The translations under genes and the position numbers were made by a program. 64,000 nt of DNA, from the NCBI GenBank assembly GCA_015231795.1, contig JADGAX010000007.1, positions 1 through 64,000 of the forward strand, written 5' to 3'. This DNA comes from Alphaproteobacteria bacterium. Its GTDB lineage: Bacteria > Pseudomonadota > Alphaproteobacteria > Rhodospirillales > WMHbin7. The notes under the pieces were generated by a model. The model saw only the letters and a list, made by a program, of their open reading frames with translations. It did not search any database and had not been told where the DNA came from. Positions 56,843-64,000 of the stretch are shown one piece after another. The first letter of the stretch is position 1. The number at the start of each line of letters is the position of its first letter.

Positions 56843-58045
56843 ATGCGTGACGCCTTCATCTGCGACGCGGTTCGCACCCCCATTGGGCGCCATGCCGGGG
56901 CGCTGTCGCCGGTTCGCACCGACGATCTGGCGGCCATTCCCGTCAAAGCCCTGATGGAGCGCAACGGCGGCGTCGATTGGACGAAGCTGGACGAATTGCT
57001 GTTGGGCTGCGCCAACCAGGCGGGCGAAGACAACCGCAACGTGGCGCGCATGGCGGTGCTGCTGTCGGGCCTGCCCGATACGGTGGCCGGGGCCACCATC
57101 AACCGCCTGTGCGGTTCGGGCATGGATGCGGTGGGGACGGCGGCCAGGGCCATTCGGTTAGGCGAAATCGACATCGCGATTGCAGGCGGCGTCGAAAGCA
57201 TGAGCCGCGCCCCTTTCGTCATTCCAAAATCGGACAGTGCTTGGTCGAGGGATGCGGCTATCTACGACACCACCATCGGCTGGCGTTTCGTGAACCCCAT
57301 CATCAAGGCGCAGTACGGCATCGATTCCATGCCCGAGACCGCCGAGAACGTGGCCGAGGAATGGAAGATTTCCCGCGAGGATCAGGACGCTTTCGCGATT
57401 CGCAGCCAGCAAAAGGCGGGTGCTGCGATGGCAAGCGGGCGCTTCAAACATGAAATCGCGCCGGTGGTCATCAAGGGCCGCAAGGGCGACACGGTGATTG
57501 ATGCCGACGAGCATCCGCGCCCCGACACCACGGCCGAGCAATTGGCCAAGTTGAAGGCGCCATTTCGCCAAGGTGGATCGGTGACGGCGGGCAATGCTTC
57601 GGGCGTGAACGACGGTGCTGCGGCCTTGATCGTCGCCAGCGAGGCGGCGGTGAAGGCTTATGGCCTTACTCCCAAGGCGCGCATCCTGGGTATGGCGACG
57701 GCAGGCGTTGCGCCCCGCGTCATGGGCATCGGCCCGGTGCCCGCCACCAGAAAGTTGCTGGAGCGACTGAAGCTGGACATGTCGAAAATCGACGTGATCG
57801 AGTTGAACGAGGCTTTCGCTGCGCAGGGCTTGGCTTGCCAGCGCGAATTGGGCATTGCCGATGACGACCCGCGCGTGAATCCCAATGGCGGCGCGATCGC
57901 ACTTGGCCATCCTTTGGGCATGACCGGAGCGCGCCTTGTCGGCACGGCGGCTTGGGAATTGCAGATTTCCGGCAAAAGGTTGGCCCTGTGCACGATGTGC
58001 ATCGGCGTCGGCCAGGGAATCTCGATGGCGATTGAAAGAGTCTAA
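56843..58045 (+). CDS. 3-oxoadipyl-CoA-type thiolase (PcaF/PaaJ)
   Basis: A 400-residue thiolase that cleaves beta-ketoadipyl-CoA to succinyl-CoA and acetyl-CoA. TAGGAGA precedes ATG 56843. [33 protein letters not shown], the catalytic cysteine block [12 protein letters not shown] (Cys about 92), [57 protein letters not shown] (His) and the second cysteine [14 protein letters not shown] are all intact. The [16 protein letters not shown] region matches the beta-ketoadipyl subgroup. Its 3' end overlaps the convergent radical SAM gene by four bases. Confidence 0.85.
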   Translation: MRDAFICDAVRTPIGRHAGALSPVRTDDLAAIPVKALMERNGGVDWTKLDELLLGCANQAGEDNRNVARMAVLLSGLPDTVAGATINRLCGSGMDAVGTAARAIRLGEIDIAIAGGVESMSRAPFVIPKSDSAWSRDAAIYDTTIGWRFVNPIIKAQYGIDSMPETAENVAEEWKISREDQDAFAIRSQQKAGAAMASGRFKHEIAPVVIKGRKGDTVIDADEHPRPDTTAEQLAKLKAPFRQGGSVTAGNASGVNDGAAALIVASEAAVKAYGLTPKARILGMATAGVAPRVMGIGPVPATRKLLERLKLDMSKIDVIELNEAFAAQGLACQRELGIADDDPRVNPNGGAIALGHPLGMTGARLVGTAAWELQISGKRLALCTMCIGVGQGISMAIERV

Positions 58046-59121
58046 ACGCGCACGGCCATTCTTTTGGCGCCCCAATCGCCGGGCCTTTCTTGGAAGCGCC
58101 CGGCGATTTTGTGCCCGCAGAATTTGCACTTGGCGTCCCTGTTCAGGTTCCAGTCTCCCAGCACGAACCAGTCGCGCTCGATCAGCAACTGGCCGCAGGA
58201 CGGGCACCATGTGCTGCCGCCCTTCGGGTCGTGGACGTTTCCGGTGTAGACGTAATGCAGCCCTTCGCCAAGGGCGATATTGCGGGCGCGCGTCAGCGTC
58301 GCCGCCGGTGTATTGGGCAGTTCGGTCATTTTCCAATCGGGATGGAAGGCGGTGAAATGCAGCGGCACGTCGGGTCCAAGATCCTTGGCGATCCAGCCCG
58401 CCAGCGCCTTCAATTCCTCGTCGCCATCATTCTGGCCTGGAATGAGAAGCGTGGTGATTTCCACCCAGACTCCGCTTTCTCGCAACAGCCATGTCAGCGT
58501 GTCTTTTACCGGCTGCAAATGGCCGTTGCATAGGCGGTGATAGAAATCCTCGGAGAAAGCCTTCAAATCGACATTAGCCGCGTCGATATGTTCGAAGAAA
58601 TCTGGCCGCGCCTGGGCGGTGATATAGCCCGCCGTCACGGCCACCGTCTTGATGCCCAACTCATGGCAAGCCTTGGCGGTATCGACGGCATATTCCAAGA
58701 AGATGACGGGATCGTTGTAGGTAAAGGCGACGGACGAACATCCGCTGTCCCTGGCGGCTTGCGCAATTCGTTCCGGGCTGGCTCGGCTGGTCAGGCGGTC
58801 GAATTCCTTGGCCTTTGAAATGTCCCAATTCTGGCAGAATTTGCAGGTTAAGTTGCAGCCAGCCGTGCCAAAGGACAGGATGGGGGTTCCAGGCAAGAAG
58901 TGATTGAGCGGCTTTTTTTCGATGGGGTCGATGCAAAAGCCCGATGAGCGGCCATAAGTGGTAAGAACCATGCCGCTTTCATCGGCGGCTCGTACAAAGC
59001 ACACGCCGCGCTGCCCGGGCTTTAACGCACAGGCCCTGGGGCAGAGGTCACAACGAACGCGGCCATCGTCAAGTCGGGTCCAATGGCGGGCTGGAACCGT
59101 ATCCGACGCTAAAGTTTCCAT
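58042..59121 (-). CDS. AmmeMemoRadiSam system radical SAM enzyme (AmrS-like)
   Basis: A 359-residue radical SAM protein with an N-terminal cysteine block ([22 protein letters not shown]) and the 4Fe-4S site Cys89-x3-Cys93-x2-Cys96 (CNLTCKFC). [21 protein letters not shown] and [27 protein letters not shown] are hallmarks of the AmmeMemoRadiSam-system radical SAM family, related to glycyl-radical activases. It faces away from, and shares a short intergenic region with, the MEMO1-family gene at 59219; the AMMECR1-family gene follows. The three-gene system is widely conserved but its product is not established. Confidence 0.9.
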   Translation of the reverse strand: METLASDTVPARHWTRLDDGRVRCDLCPRACALKPGQRGVCFVRAADESGMVLTTYGRSSGFCIDPIEKKPLNHFLPGTPILSFGTAGCNLTCKFCQNWDISKAKEFDRLTSRASPERIAQAARDSGCSSVAFTYNDPVIFLEYAVDTAKACHELGIKTVAVTAGYITAQARPDFFEHIDAANVDLKAFSEDFYHRLCNGHLQPVKDTLTWLLRESGVWVEITTLLIPGQNDGDEELKALAGWIAKDLGPDVPLHFTAFHPDWKMTELPNTPAATLTRARNIALGEGLHYVYTGNVHDPKGGSTWCPSCGQLLIERDWFVLGDWNLNRDAKCKFCGHKIAGRFQERPGDWGAKRMAVRV

Positions 59122-59193
59122 AGGTTAATTTTAACGAAGTTTGACTGCACTGTCATTAACCGGTGATTGAAGAATTCCAATTTGAGGAGAATA

Positions 59194-59268
59194 ATGGGCA
59201 CAGATTGGAAGGTGCGCCATGATCGAGGTGCGGAAGCCTGCCGTGGCAGGGACGTTTTACCCAGATGA
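59194..59268 (+). CDS. Possible 24-residue leader ORF overlapping the MEMO-family start
   Basis: ATG 59194 is preceded by GAGGAG at a 4-5-base spacing and reads 24 codons to TGA 59266-59268, overlapping the first 50 bases of the MEMO-family gene in another frame. It could be a translated leader that influences the downstream start, or a chance frame. Confidence 0.3.
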   Translation: MGTDWKVRHDRGAEACRGRDVLPR

Positions 59269-60025
59269 TGCGGCTGAGTTGAAAGCCGCCGTGTGCGGCT
59301 ATCTGGAGGGCGCCGCAGCGCTAGGCCAGGATGTTCCCAAGGCGCTGATCGCCCCGCATGCGGGCTATATTTATTCAGGTCCGGTCGCCGCCAGCGCCTA
59401 TGCGCAGCTGCGTCCATTGAAAGGCAAGATTTCCCGCGTCGTGCTGATCGGGCCGTCGCATCGCGTCGGCTTCAGGGGATTGGCCCTGTGCACCGCATCG
59501 GCCTATGCCATTCCAGGCAAGACCATTGCGCTTGATCTGGAGACCGAGGCGCGGCTGGCCAGTCTGCCGGGTGTCGGCATGTTGGACAGCGCCCACGCTT
59601 CGGAGCACAGTTTGGAAGTGCATCTGCCCTTCCTGGTCGAGGCGCTGGGCGATTTCCGTCTTGTTCCCATCGTGGCCGGACAGGCCGACCGGACCATCGT
59701 GGCGGATGTGCTGGAAGCTGCCTGGGGTGGGCTGGAAACTTTGATCGTGGTCAGCACCGACCTGTCGCATTTTCATGACTATGACGAGGCGCGGGGAATA
59801 GATCGCAAAACGGTCGATGCCATCGAACAGCTTAACGCCGATTTCATGGATGGCAATCATGCCTGCGGCGCCGTTCCGGTGGCGGGACTTTTGGAACTGG
59901 CCAAGCGCAAATCGCTGGCCGTCAAAACGCTGGACGTGCGCAATTCCGGTGATACGGCGGGGCCGCATGACCGCGTCGTGGGCTATGGCGCCTGGGCTTT
60001 CTATGAAGGGGGTGCGCATGCTTGA
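59219..60025 (+). CDS. MEMO1-family protein of the AmmeMemoRadiSam system (AmrB-like)
   Basis: A 268-residue protein homologous to human MEMO1 and to extradiol-dioxygenase-like folds: RKPAVAGTFYPDDAAELKAAV, IAPHAGYIYSGPVAASAYAQL, VLIGPSHRVGFRGLAL, EHSLEVHLPFL, STDLSHFHDYDEA and HACGAVPVAGLLELAKR. The conserved His of APHAGY, H of GPSH and the other metal-type ligands are present. GGAAGG lies six bases before the ATG. Its 3' end overlaps the AMMECR1-family start by eight bases, so translation is coupled. Confidence 0.9.
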   Translation: MIEVRKPAVAGTFYPDDAAELKAAVCGYLEGAAALGQDVPKALIAPHAGYIYSGPVAASAYAQLRPLKGKISRVVLIGPSHRVGFRGLALCTASAYAIPGKTIALDLETEARLASLPGVGMLDSAHASEHSLEVHLPFLVEALGDFRLVPIVAGQADRTIVADVLEAAWGGLETLIVVSTDLSHFHDYDEARGIDRKTVDAIEQLNADFMDGNHACGAVPVAGLLELAKRKSLAVKTLDVRNSGDTAGPHDRVVGYGAWAFYEGGAHA

Positions 60026-60575
60026 GGCATTGGGGCCGGTCCTGATTGATCTGGCCAAAAGGTCGATCGAACAGGGACTGAACGAGGGGCGCTTCAAGGA
60101 CATTGATCTTGCGGGGCTGCCGCACGAACTGGAACAGCCGGGGGCCGTCTTCGTGACCTTGAAGAAATCCGGCGACTTGCGCGGCTGCATCGGCTCGCCC
60201 ATGGCTTGGCGTCCTTTGGGCCAGGATGTGGTCGAGAACGCCTATAAGGCGGCATTCGAAGATCCCAGATTCCCGCCCCTGACCAAGGCGGAGTGGGGCG
60301 TGGTCAATCTGTCGGTGTCGATCCTGACGCCGCCTGTCCGCATGGATATCGAGAACGAGGCTGATCTGCTAACTCAACTGCGCCCTGGGGTGGACGGGTT
60401 GATCATCGAGGATGCGGGACGGCGCGCCCTGTTCTTGCCTGCGGTGTGGGAAGCGCTGCCCGATCCCAAATCATTTTTGGCGCATTTGAAGGTGAAGGCT
60501 GGCTTGCCTTCAACGCATTGGTCGCCCGGCTTCAAAGCCAGCCGCTTCGAAGCCGTTGAAGTGGATGCGGATTGA
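60018..60575 (+). CDS. AMMECR1-family protein of the AmmeMemoRadiSam system (AmrA-like)
   Basis: A 185-residue protein with FVTLKKSGDLRGCIGSPMAWRPLGQDVVENAYKAAFEDPRFPPLTKAEW, the family signature LRGCIG at about residue 53 and a VNLSVSILTPPV strand. ATG 60018 has AAGGGGG five to six bases upstream and lies eight bases inside the MEMO-family gene. It completes the trio with the radical SAM gene on the other strand. In the family, the human homologue is linked to disease but its chemistry is unknown. Confidence 0.9.
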   Translation: MLEALGPVLIDLAKRSIEQGLNEGRFKDIDLAGLPHELEQPGAVFVTLKKSGDLRGCIGSPMAWRPLGQDVVENAYKAAFEDPRFPPLTKAEWGVVNLSVSILTPPVRMDIENEADLLTQLRPGVDGLIIEDAGRRALFLPAVWEALPDPKSFLAHLKVKAGLPSTHWSPGFKASRFEAVEVDAD

Positions 60576-60577
60576 AA

Positions 60578-61573
60578 ATGATGATGCGTTTTCTGTTGGC
60601 TTTTTGCCTCTTCGCTTCGCTATCGTCGGCGGTCTTGGCCGAACCTTTCGAGTTTTCTTCCCGCACCTATGCCGGGTTTGGGCAATTGCTGCGCCAAGAA
60701 ACGTCGGGCGAGGTTTCCATCAAGGCCATTCTTGATGTGCCCCCCGGCACAGGGCCGCACCCCGTCTTGGTGGTGGCGCATAGCTGCGCCGGCTTGAACG
60801 CCAGCGGTCACGGCGAGAAACTGATCAGGGATGCCGCCCGCGAGGCGGGCTTTGCGACGCTGCTTTACGACAGTTTTGATCCCAGGAACTGGCAAAATGT
60901 TTGTACTGGATCGGCGGGTCCGGCGGGAACCCCGTCAGTGATCGCCGACGCCTTTGCCGCCCTTGATGCCTTGTCAGCGGATGGCCGCTTTCGCAAGGAA
61001 GGCATCTTCATCGCGGGCGCTTCGATGGGCGGCATGACGTCCTGGTTTTCCGCTCTGGAACCCTTGCGCAATCGTTTGGTCAAAAGTAATGCCCGGTATG
61101 CTGGACATAGCGCCTTTTATCCGTCGGGCGATCATGGCTTTATCGCCGACAAAGTCTTTGCGGGCGGCGACGTGCTGGTGATGTTTGGTCAAGACGATGA
61201 TTGGACGCCGCCCAAGCGCGTACGCTTGATGATGGAGCGCCAAAAGTCCTATTCCAAGGTCGAGACGCCGGAAATTCGCTTTGTCGACTATGAGGGGGCG
61301 CGCCATGGCTGGTTGAACGTTGATATCCGCAATGCCAAGAATCTGCCGATGGCCTCGACGCGCCTGAATTGCCCGATCATCTATTATCAACTGAGCGATA
61401 CCGTTCATTTGCTCTGGGTCGATGGGCGTGAAATGGAGGCGCCCATCGCAGCACTTGGCAAACATCTGTCCGGTTGCGCGGTGCCGGGCGTCACCATCGA
61501 AGGCAATATGGCGGTAACGGCCAAATCGCTGGCCGAGATGACGTCCTTCATGAAGCGGGTTCTCGGCAAATAG
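60578..61573 (+). CDS. Secreted dienelactone-hydrolase-like alpha/beta hydrolase
   Basis: A 331-residue protein; ATG 60578 (TTG 60572 is possible) gives the signal peptide MMMRFLLAFCLFASLSSAVLA. The alpha/beta-hydrolase domain has VLVVAHSCAGLNASG as oxyanion region, the nucleophile elbow GASMGG, and the acid/His part in MFGQDDDW and YEGARHGW. Similar proteins belong to the dienelactone hydrolase/acetyl-xylan esterase group. Export suggests action on an extracytoplasmic ester. It follows the AMMECR1-family gene with three bases and lies next to a radical SAM gene. Confidence 0.8.
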   Translation: MMMRFLLAFCLFASLSSAVLAEPFEFSSRTYAGFGQLLRQETSGEVSIKAILDVPPGTGPHPVLVVAHSCAGLNASGHGEKLIRDAAREAGFATLLYDSFDPRNWQNVCTGSAGPAGTPSVIADAFAALDALSADGRFRKEGIFIAGASMGGMTSWFSALEPLRNRLVKSNARYAGHSAFYPSGDHGFIADKVFAGGDVLVMFGQDDDWTPPKRVRLMMERQKSYSKVETPEIRFVDYEGARHGWLNVDIRNAKNLPMASTRLNCPIIYYQLSDTVHLLWVDGREMEAPIAALGKHLSGCAVPGVTIEGNMAVTAKSLAEMTSFMKRVLGK

Positions 61574-61574
61574 C

Positions 61575-62471
61575 ATGTACGAGGATCCGGAAGGCTTCGA
61601 TTACGACTATCCCTTATGGCGTCCTCCTTCCGAGGGCGACAATCTGATCATCCAGGCCACGCTGGGATGCAGTTGGAACCGTTGCCGATTTTGCTCGATG
61701 TACAGGTCGAAGCGCTTCATGCCGCGCCCGCTTGCGCAAGTGTTCGCCGATATCGACAACTGGGGACGAAGCTGGCCAGACGCCAGACGGGTGTTTCTGG
61801 CCGATGGCGACGCCATGTGCCTGCCCACCGATCATCTGCTGGAGATACTTGAAAAATTGGCGGCTAGCTTTCCCGATCTCAATCGCGTCTCCTGCTACGC
61901 GCTTCCTGCCAATCTGCTTAGAAAATCAGTTCAGGAACTGGCCGTCTTGAAGGCGGCAAAATTGTCGTTGGTTTATGTGGGAATTGAAAGCGGATCGCCC
62001 AATATCCTGAAGCGGATCGCCAAGGGAGTCACTCAGCGTCAAATGATCGAGGCGCTGAAAAAGCCTGGTCTGGCGGGCATTAAGGTGTCGGCCACGGTGG
62101 TTTTGGGGGTGGGCGGTCAAGCCTTGTGGCAGGACCATATCGATGGCACCATCGATGTCGTGAATGCGGCGCCGCCGGAATTTTTGTCTACCTTGCAATT
62201 GGGCGTCGCTTCGGAAGTGACGCAAGATTTCGCCAAGGCCTATCCGGAGGGGTTTGAATTTCAAGATGATCTGGGCATGTTGGCCGAACAGGAGCGTCTG
62301 ATCGCAGGGCTTGATCCGTCCCGCCCCATCATCTTCCGCTCCAATCACGCATCAAACGCCCTGGCCCTAGCGGGAAATTTGCCCAAGGACAAAGAGAAAC
62401 TGTTGGCCGTGCTTTCTCAGGCTCGCGAGGGTTTGCGCCCCCTAAGGGCGCGGTTCTTAAGAGGGCTGTAG
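61575..62471 (+). CDS. Radical SAM protein with CX4CX2C cluster motif
   Basis: A 298-residue radical SAM protein. The cluster site is Cys32-x4-Cys37-x2-Cys40 (CSWNRCRFC), which has one residue more in the first spacing than the canonical CX3CX2C; the GCSWNRCRFCSMY block is nevertheless found in several family members. VYVGIESGSPNILKRIAKGVT and MIEALKK fit the Elp3/MiaB-type barrel. Bases 61856-61910 of this gene are copied at the start of the window. It sits one base after the secreted hydrolase stop. Substrate unknown. Confidence 0.8.
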   Translation: MYEDPEGFDYDYPLWRPPSEGDNLIIQATLGCSWNRCRFCSMYRSKRFMPRPLAQVFADIDNWGRSWPDARRVFLADGDAMCLPTDHLLEILEKLAASFPDLNRVSCYALPANLLRKSVQELAVLKAAKLSLVYVGIESGSPNILKRIAKGVTQRQMIEALKKPGLAGIKVSATVVLGVGGQALWQDHIDGTIDVVNAAPPEFLSTLQLGVASEVTQDFAKAYPEGFEFQDDLGMLAEQERLIAGLDPSRPIIFRSNHASNALALAGNLPKDKEKLLAVLSQAREGLRPLRARFLRGL

Positions 62472-62479
62472 AAGCGTTT

Positions 62480-62779
62480 TTATACGAAGCGCGTTTCCTG
62501 TCCGCAGGTGTCGCATTTGATCCTCGTGGCGCTTTGCTTCAGCGTGTATTTGCCGCAAGCCTTGCAAGGTTGTTTTTCATATCCCTTGGCATGGGCCTGA
62601 GCCGACTGATTGGCCAAGAATGAGTCAAGCCGTCGCAGAGCCAGACTTTCCATGTCCTTGCGGCTGGATTTTCCTGGGCAAATGATCGAAATCTCGGTCA
62701 GGGTCTGGGTGTCCGTGGCGGTCACCTTGACCATGTTGCCCATGCGTGTGAACTCGAACAGCACTTCCCGCATGGCCAT
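62480..62779 (-). CDS. Small conserved protein with C-terminal zinc ribbon
   Basis: A 99-residue protein from ATG 62779 (62773 is possible). The first 60 residues are REVLFEFTRMGNMVKVTATDTQTLTEISIICPGKSSRKDMESLALRRLDSFLANQ, resembling a small uncharacterised alphaproteobacterial family (DUF6898-like). The C-terminal half has CKACGKY...IKCDTCGQE, two Cys-x2-Cys pairs of a zinc ribbon, which is an addition to that core. It lies 14 bases after the acyl-CoA dehydrogenase stop on the same strand and may be in the same operon. Confidence 0.65.
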   Translation of the reverse strand: MAMREVLFEFTRMGNMVKVTATDTQTLTEISIICPGKSSRKDMESLALRRLDSFLANQSAQAHAKGYEKQPCKACGKYTLKQSATRIKCDTCGQETRFV

Positions 62780-62793
62780 GTTTGCGCCCACGG

Positions 62794-64000
62794 CTAGAAC
62801 TCTTCTTCGTCCAGTCCCATCACGGCATCCTTGCCCGCCATCGCTGCCGTCTTCAAGGCGTGAGCTTGCGTCAGATATTGTTCGGCAAAGAAGCGCGCCG
62901 TCATCGCCTTGGCTTTGATAAATGAGGGGCTGCCGTCTTTGCCCGCCTCGGCAGCCAGAACGCCGCGGGCCAACAGCCAGCCGCCCGCCACGATGCCCCA
63001 CAGATTGAGATAGGCAAACGACCCGGCTGCCGTAGCGACGGGATCGCTGGCATAGGTTTCCGCCACCCAGTCAGTGGCCGCCGACAAGGCTTCAAGGGCC
63101 ATGGCCAGATGCCCGCGCAACAGATGGCATGTTTCGCTTTTGCTGGCCTCCAGTTCGGCTTCCGTGGCCCACATGCGCGTGATCATGGCCCTGGCCGCCG
63201 CCCCCTTATCGCGTCCCACCTTGCGACCCACAAGGTCGTTGGCCTGGATGCCGTTGGTGCCTTCGTAGATGGCGGTGATTCTGGCGTCGCGCAGATATTG
63301 CGCCGCTCCCGCTTCTTCGATGAATCCCATGCCGCCATGCACCTGCACGCCCTGATTGGCGACGTAAATGCCGGTTTCCGAGCACCAGCCCTTGACCACC
63401 GGAATCATCAGATCGACCACGCGCTGCCATTCCTGGCGCTCGACCTCGTTATTGAGGTGGTGGGCGCGGTCGATGGCCCCTGCGGCATAATAGGCCAGCG
63501 CCCTGGCGGCTTCAGTGCGGCTGCGCATATCCATCAGCATGCGCCGCACATCGGCATGCGCGATGATGGTGGCCCCCGGTTTGGCGTTCGCGCCCAGCGG
63601 CCTGCTTTGCACGCGCAGGCGGGCATAGTCGACGGCGTGCTGATAGGCCCGCTCAGCGATGGCGACACCTTCCAGGCCAACGGCAAGACGGGCGTTGTTC
63701 ATCATGGTGAACATGTATTCCAGGCCGCGATTTTCCTCGCCGACCAGGAAACCCACAGCGCCATCGTGATCGCCGAAGGACATGACGCAGGTGGGGCTGG
63801 CATGAATGCCCAGCTTATGTTCCAGCGAGACGCATCTGGCGTCGTTGCGCACACCCGGCGTCCCATCGTTCTTGGGCAGGAATTTGGGAACGATGAAAAG
63901 CGAGATGCCCTTGACCCCCAAAGGGGCGTCGGGCAGGCGGGCCAGCACGAAATGGACGATGTTCTCGGCCATTTCATGATCGCCATAGGTAATGAAGATC
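62794..64000 (-). CDS. Acyl-CoA dehydrogenase, C-terminal portion (runs off the window)
   Basis: The reading frame enters from beyond base 64000 and continues to TGA-type stop at 62794. Visible parts are IFITYGDHEMAENIVHFVLARLPDAPLGVKGISLFIVPKFLP (FAD-binding middle domain), MNNARLAVGLEGVAIAERAYQHAVDYARLRVQSR, and GGMGFIEEAGAAQYLRDARITAIYEGTNGIQANDLVGRKV with the catalytic-glutamate loop YEGTNGIQANDL. It is closest to the DmdC/3-methylmercaptopropionyl-CoA and related short-chain acyl-CoA dehydrogenases, which oxidise acyl-CoA and pass electrons to ETF. The N-terminal part is missing only because the window ends. Confidence 0.9.
   Translation of the reverse strand, partial: IFITYGDHEMAENIVHFVLARLPDAPLGVKGISLFIVPKFLPKNDGTPGVRNDARCVSLEHKLGIHASPTCVMSFGDHDGAVGFLVGEENRGLEYMFTMMNNARLAVGLEGVAIAERAYQHAVDYARLRVQSRPLGANAKPGATIIAHADVRRMLMDMRSRTEAARALAYYAAGAIDRAHHLNNEVERQEWQRVVDLMIPVVKGWCSETGIYVANQGVQVHGGMGFIEEAGAAQYLRDARITAIYEGTNGIQANDLVGRKVGRDKGAAARAMITRMWATEAELEASKSETCHLLRGHLAMALEALSAATDWVAETYASDPVATAAGSFAYLNLWGIVAGGWLLARGVLAAEAGKDGSPSFIKAKAMTARFFAEQYLTQAHALKTAAMAGKDAVMGLDEEEF

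Noticed and set aside
1-64000. CRISPR arrays, tRNA and rRNA genes
   Set aside because: No regularly spaced direct repeats and no cloverleaf or rRNA signatures were noticed on reading both strands.

Overview
The window looks like a chromosomal segment of a GC-rich alphaproteobacterium, most likely of the Rhodospirillales (Magnetospirillum/Azospirillum-like). The evidence is the conserved gene order tolB-pal-ybgF-tilS-ftsH-folP, an alphaproteobacterial-type interspersed palindrome at 5306-5400, and the general gene style. No tRNA, rRNA, CRISPR array, origin or complete insertion sequence was seen.

Layout. (1) 1-1426: a poorly populated edge with a truncated lysozyme-like gene on the minus strand, an exported protein of unknown function and a tiny exported peptide. 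The first 55 bases are an exact copy of 61856-61910, which points to an assembly-graph overlap at a contig end. (2) 1427-9673: envelope and housekeeping genes tolB, pal, a second tandem pal, ybgF/cpoB, tilS, ftsH and folP, with several hairpins and leader structures between them. The glmM gene usually found after folP is missing here. (3) 9682-54150: a roughly 44 kb accessory island for nucleotide-sugar and glycan chemistry. It holds NDP-sugar epimerases/dehydratases/dehydrogenases, two bifunctional nucleotidyltransferase-PfkB kinase proteins with the domain order reversed relative to E. coli HldE, two split transketolases, two carbamoyltransferases, four radical SAM enzymes, eight or so methyltransferases, two SGNH-type hydrolases each next to a micro membrane protein, glycosyltransferase-like proteins, and a four-member family of uncharacterised proteins with an N-terminal beta-rich module. 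No flippase, polymerase or ABC exporter lies in the window, so export and assembly must be encoded elsewhere. (4) 54315-64000: catabolic and housekeeping genes: PaaY-like hexapeptide protein, an exported 2-oxopent-4-enoate-hydratase-like protein, PaaG-like hydratase/isomerase, PcaF/PaaJ-like thiolase, the complete AmmeMemoRadiSam trio, a secreted dienelactone-hydrolase-like protein, another radical SAM protein, a small zinc-ribbon protein and the C-terminal part of an acyl-CoA dehydrogenase that runs off the window.

How the island may work (inference). Two parallel modules, 22979-30966 (plus strand) and 44635-49042 (minus strand), each combine a permuted HldE-like kinase/nucleotidyltransferase with a split transketolase. 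A transketolase can supply a long-chain ketose phosphate, and an HldE-like protein can phosphorylate and nucleotidylate a sugar phosphate, so the pair suggests dedicated routes to two unusual activated sugars, possibly heptose-like. Epimerases, Gfo/Idh/MocA and UGD-type dehydrogenases, methyltransferases, carbamoyltransferases and radical SAM enzymes would then decorate them. In the 18743-27579 stretch three enzymes have lost canonical catalytic residues (a UGD homologue without its cysteine and two SDR proteins without the catalytic tyrosine), which hints at new or non-catalytic roles. The island also carries IS-like terminal repeats at 41935, 51471 and 51629.
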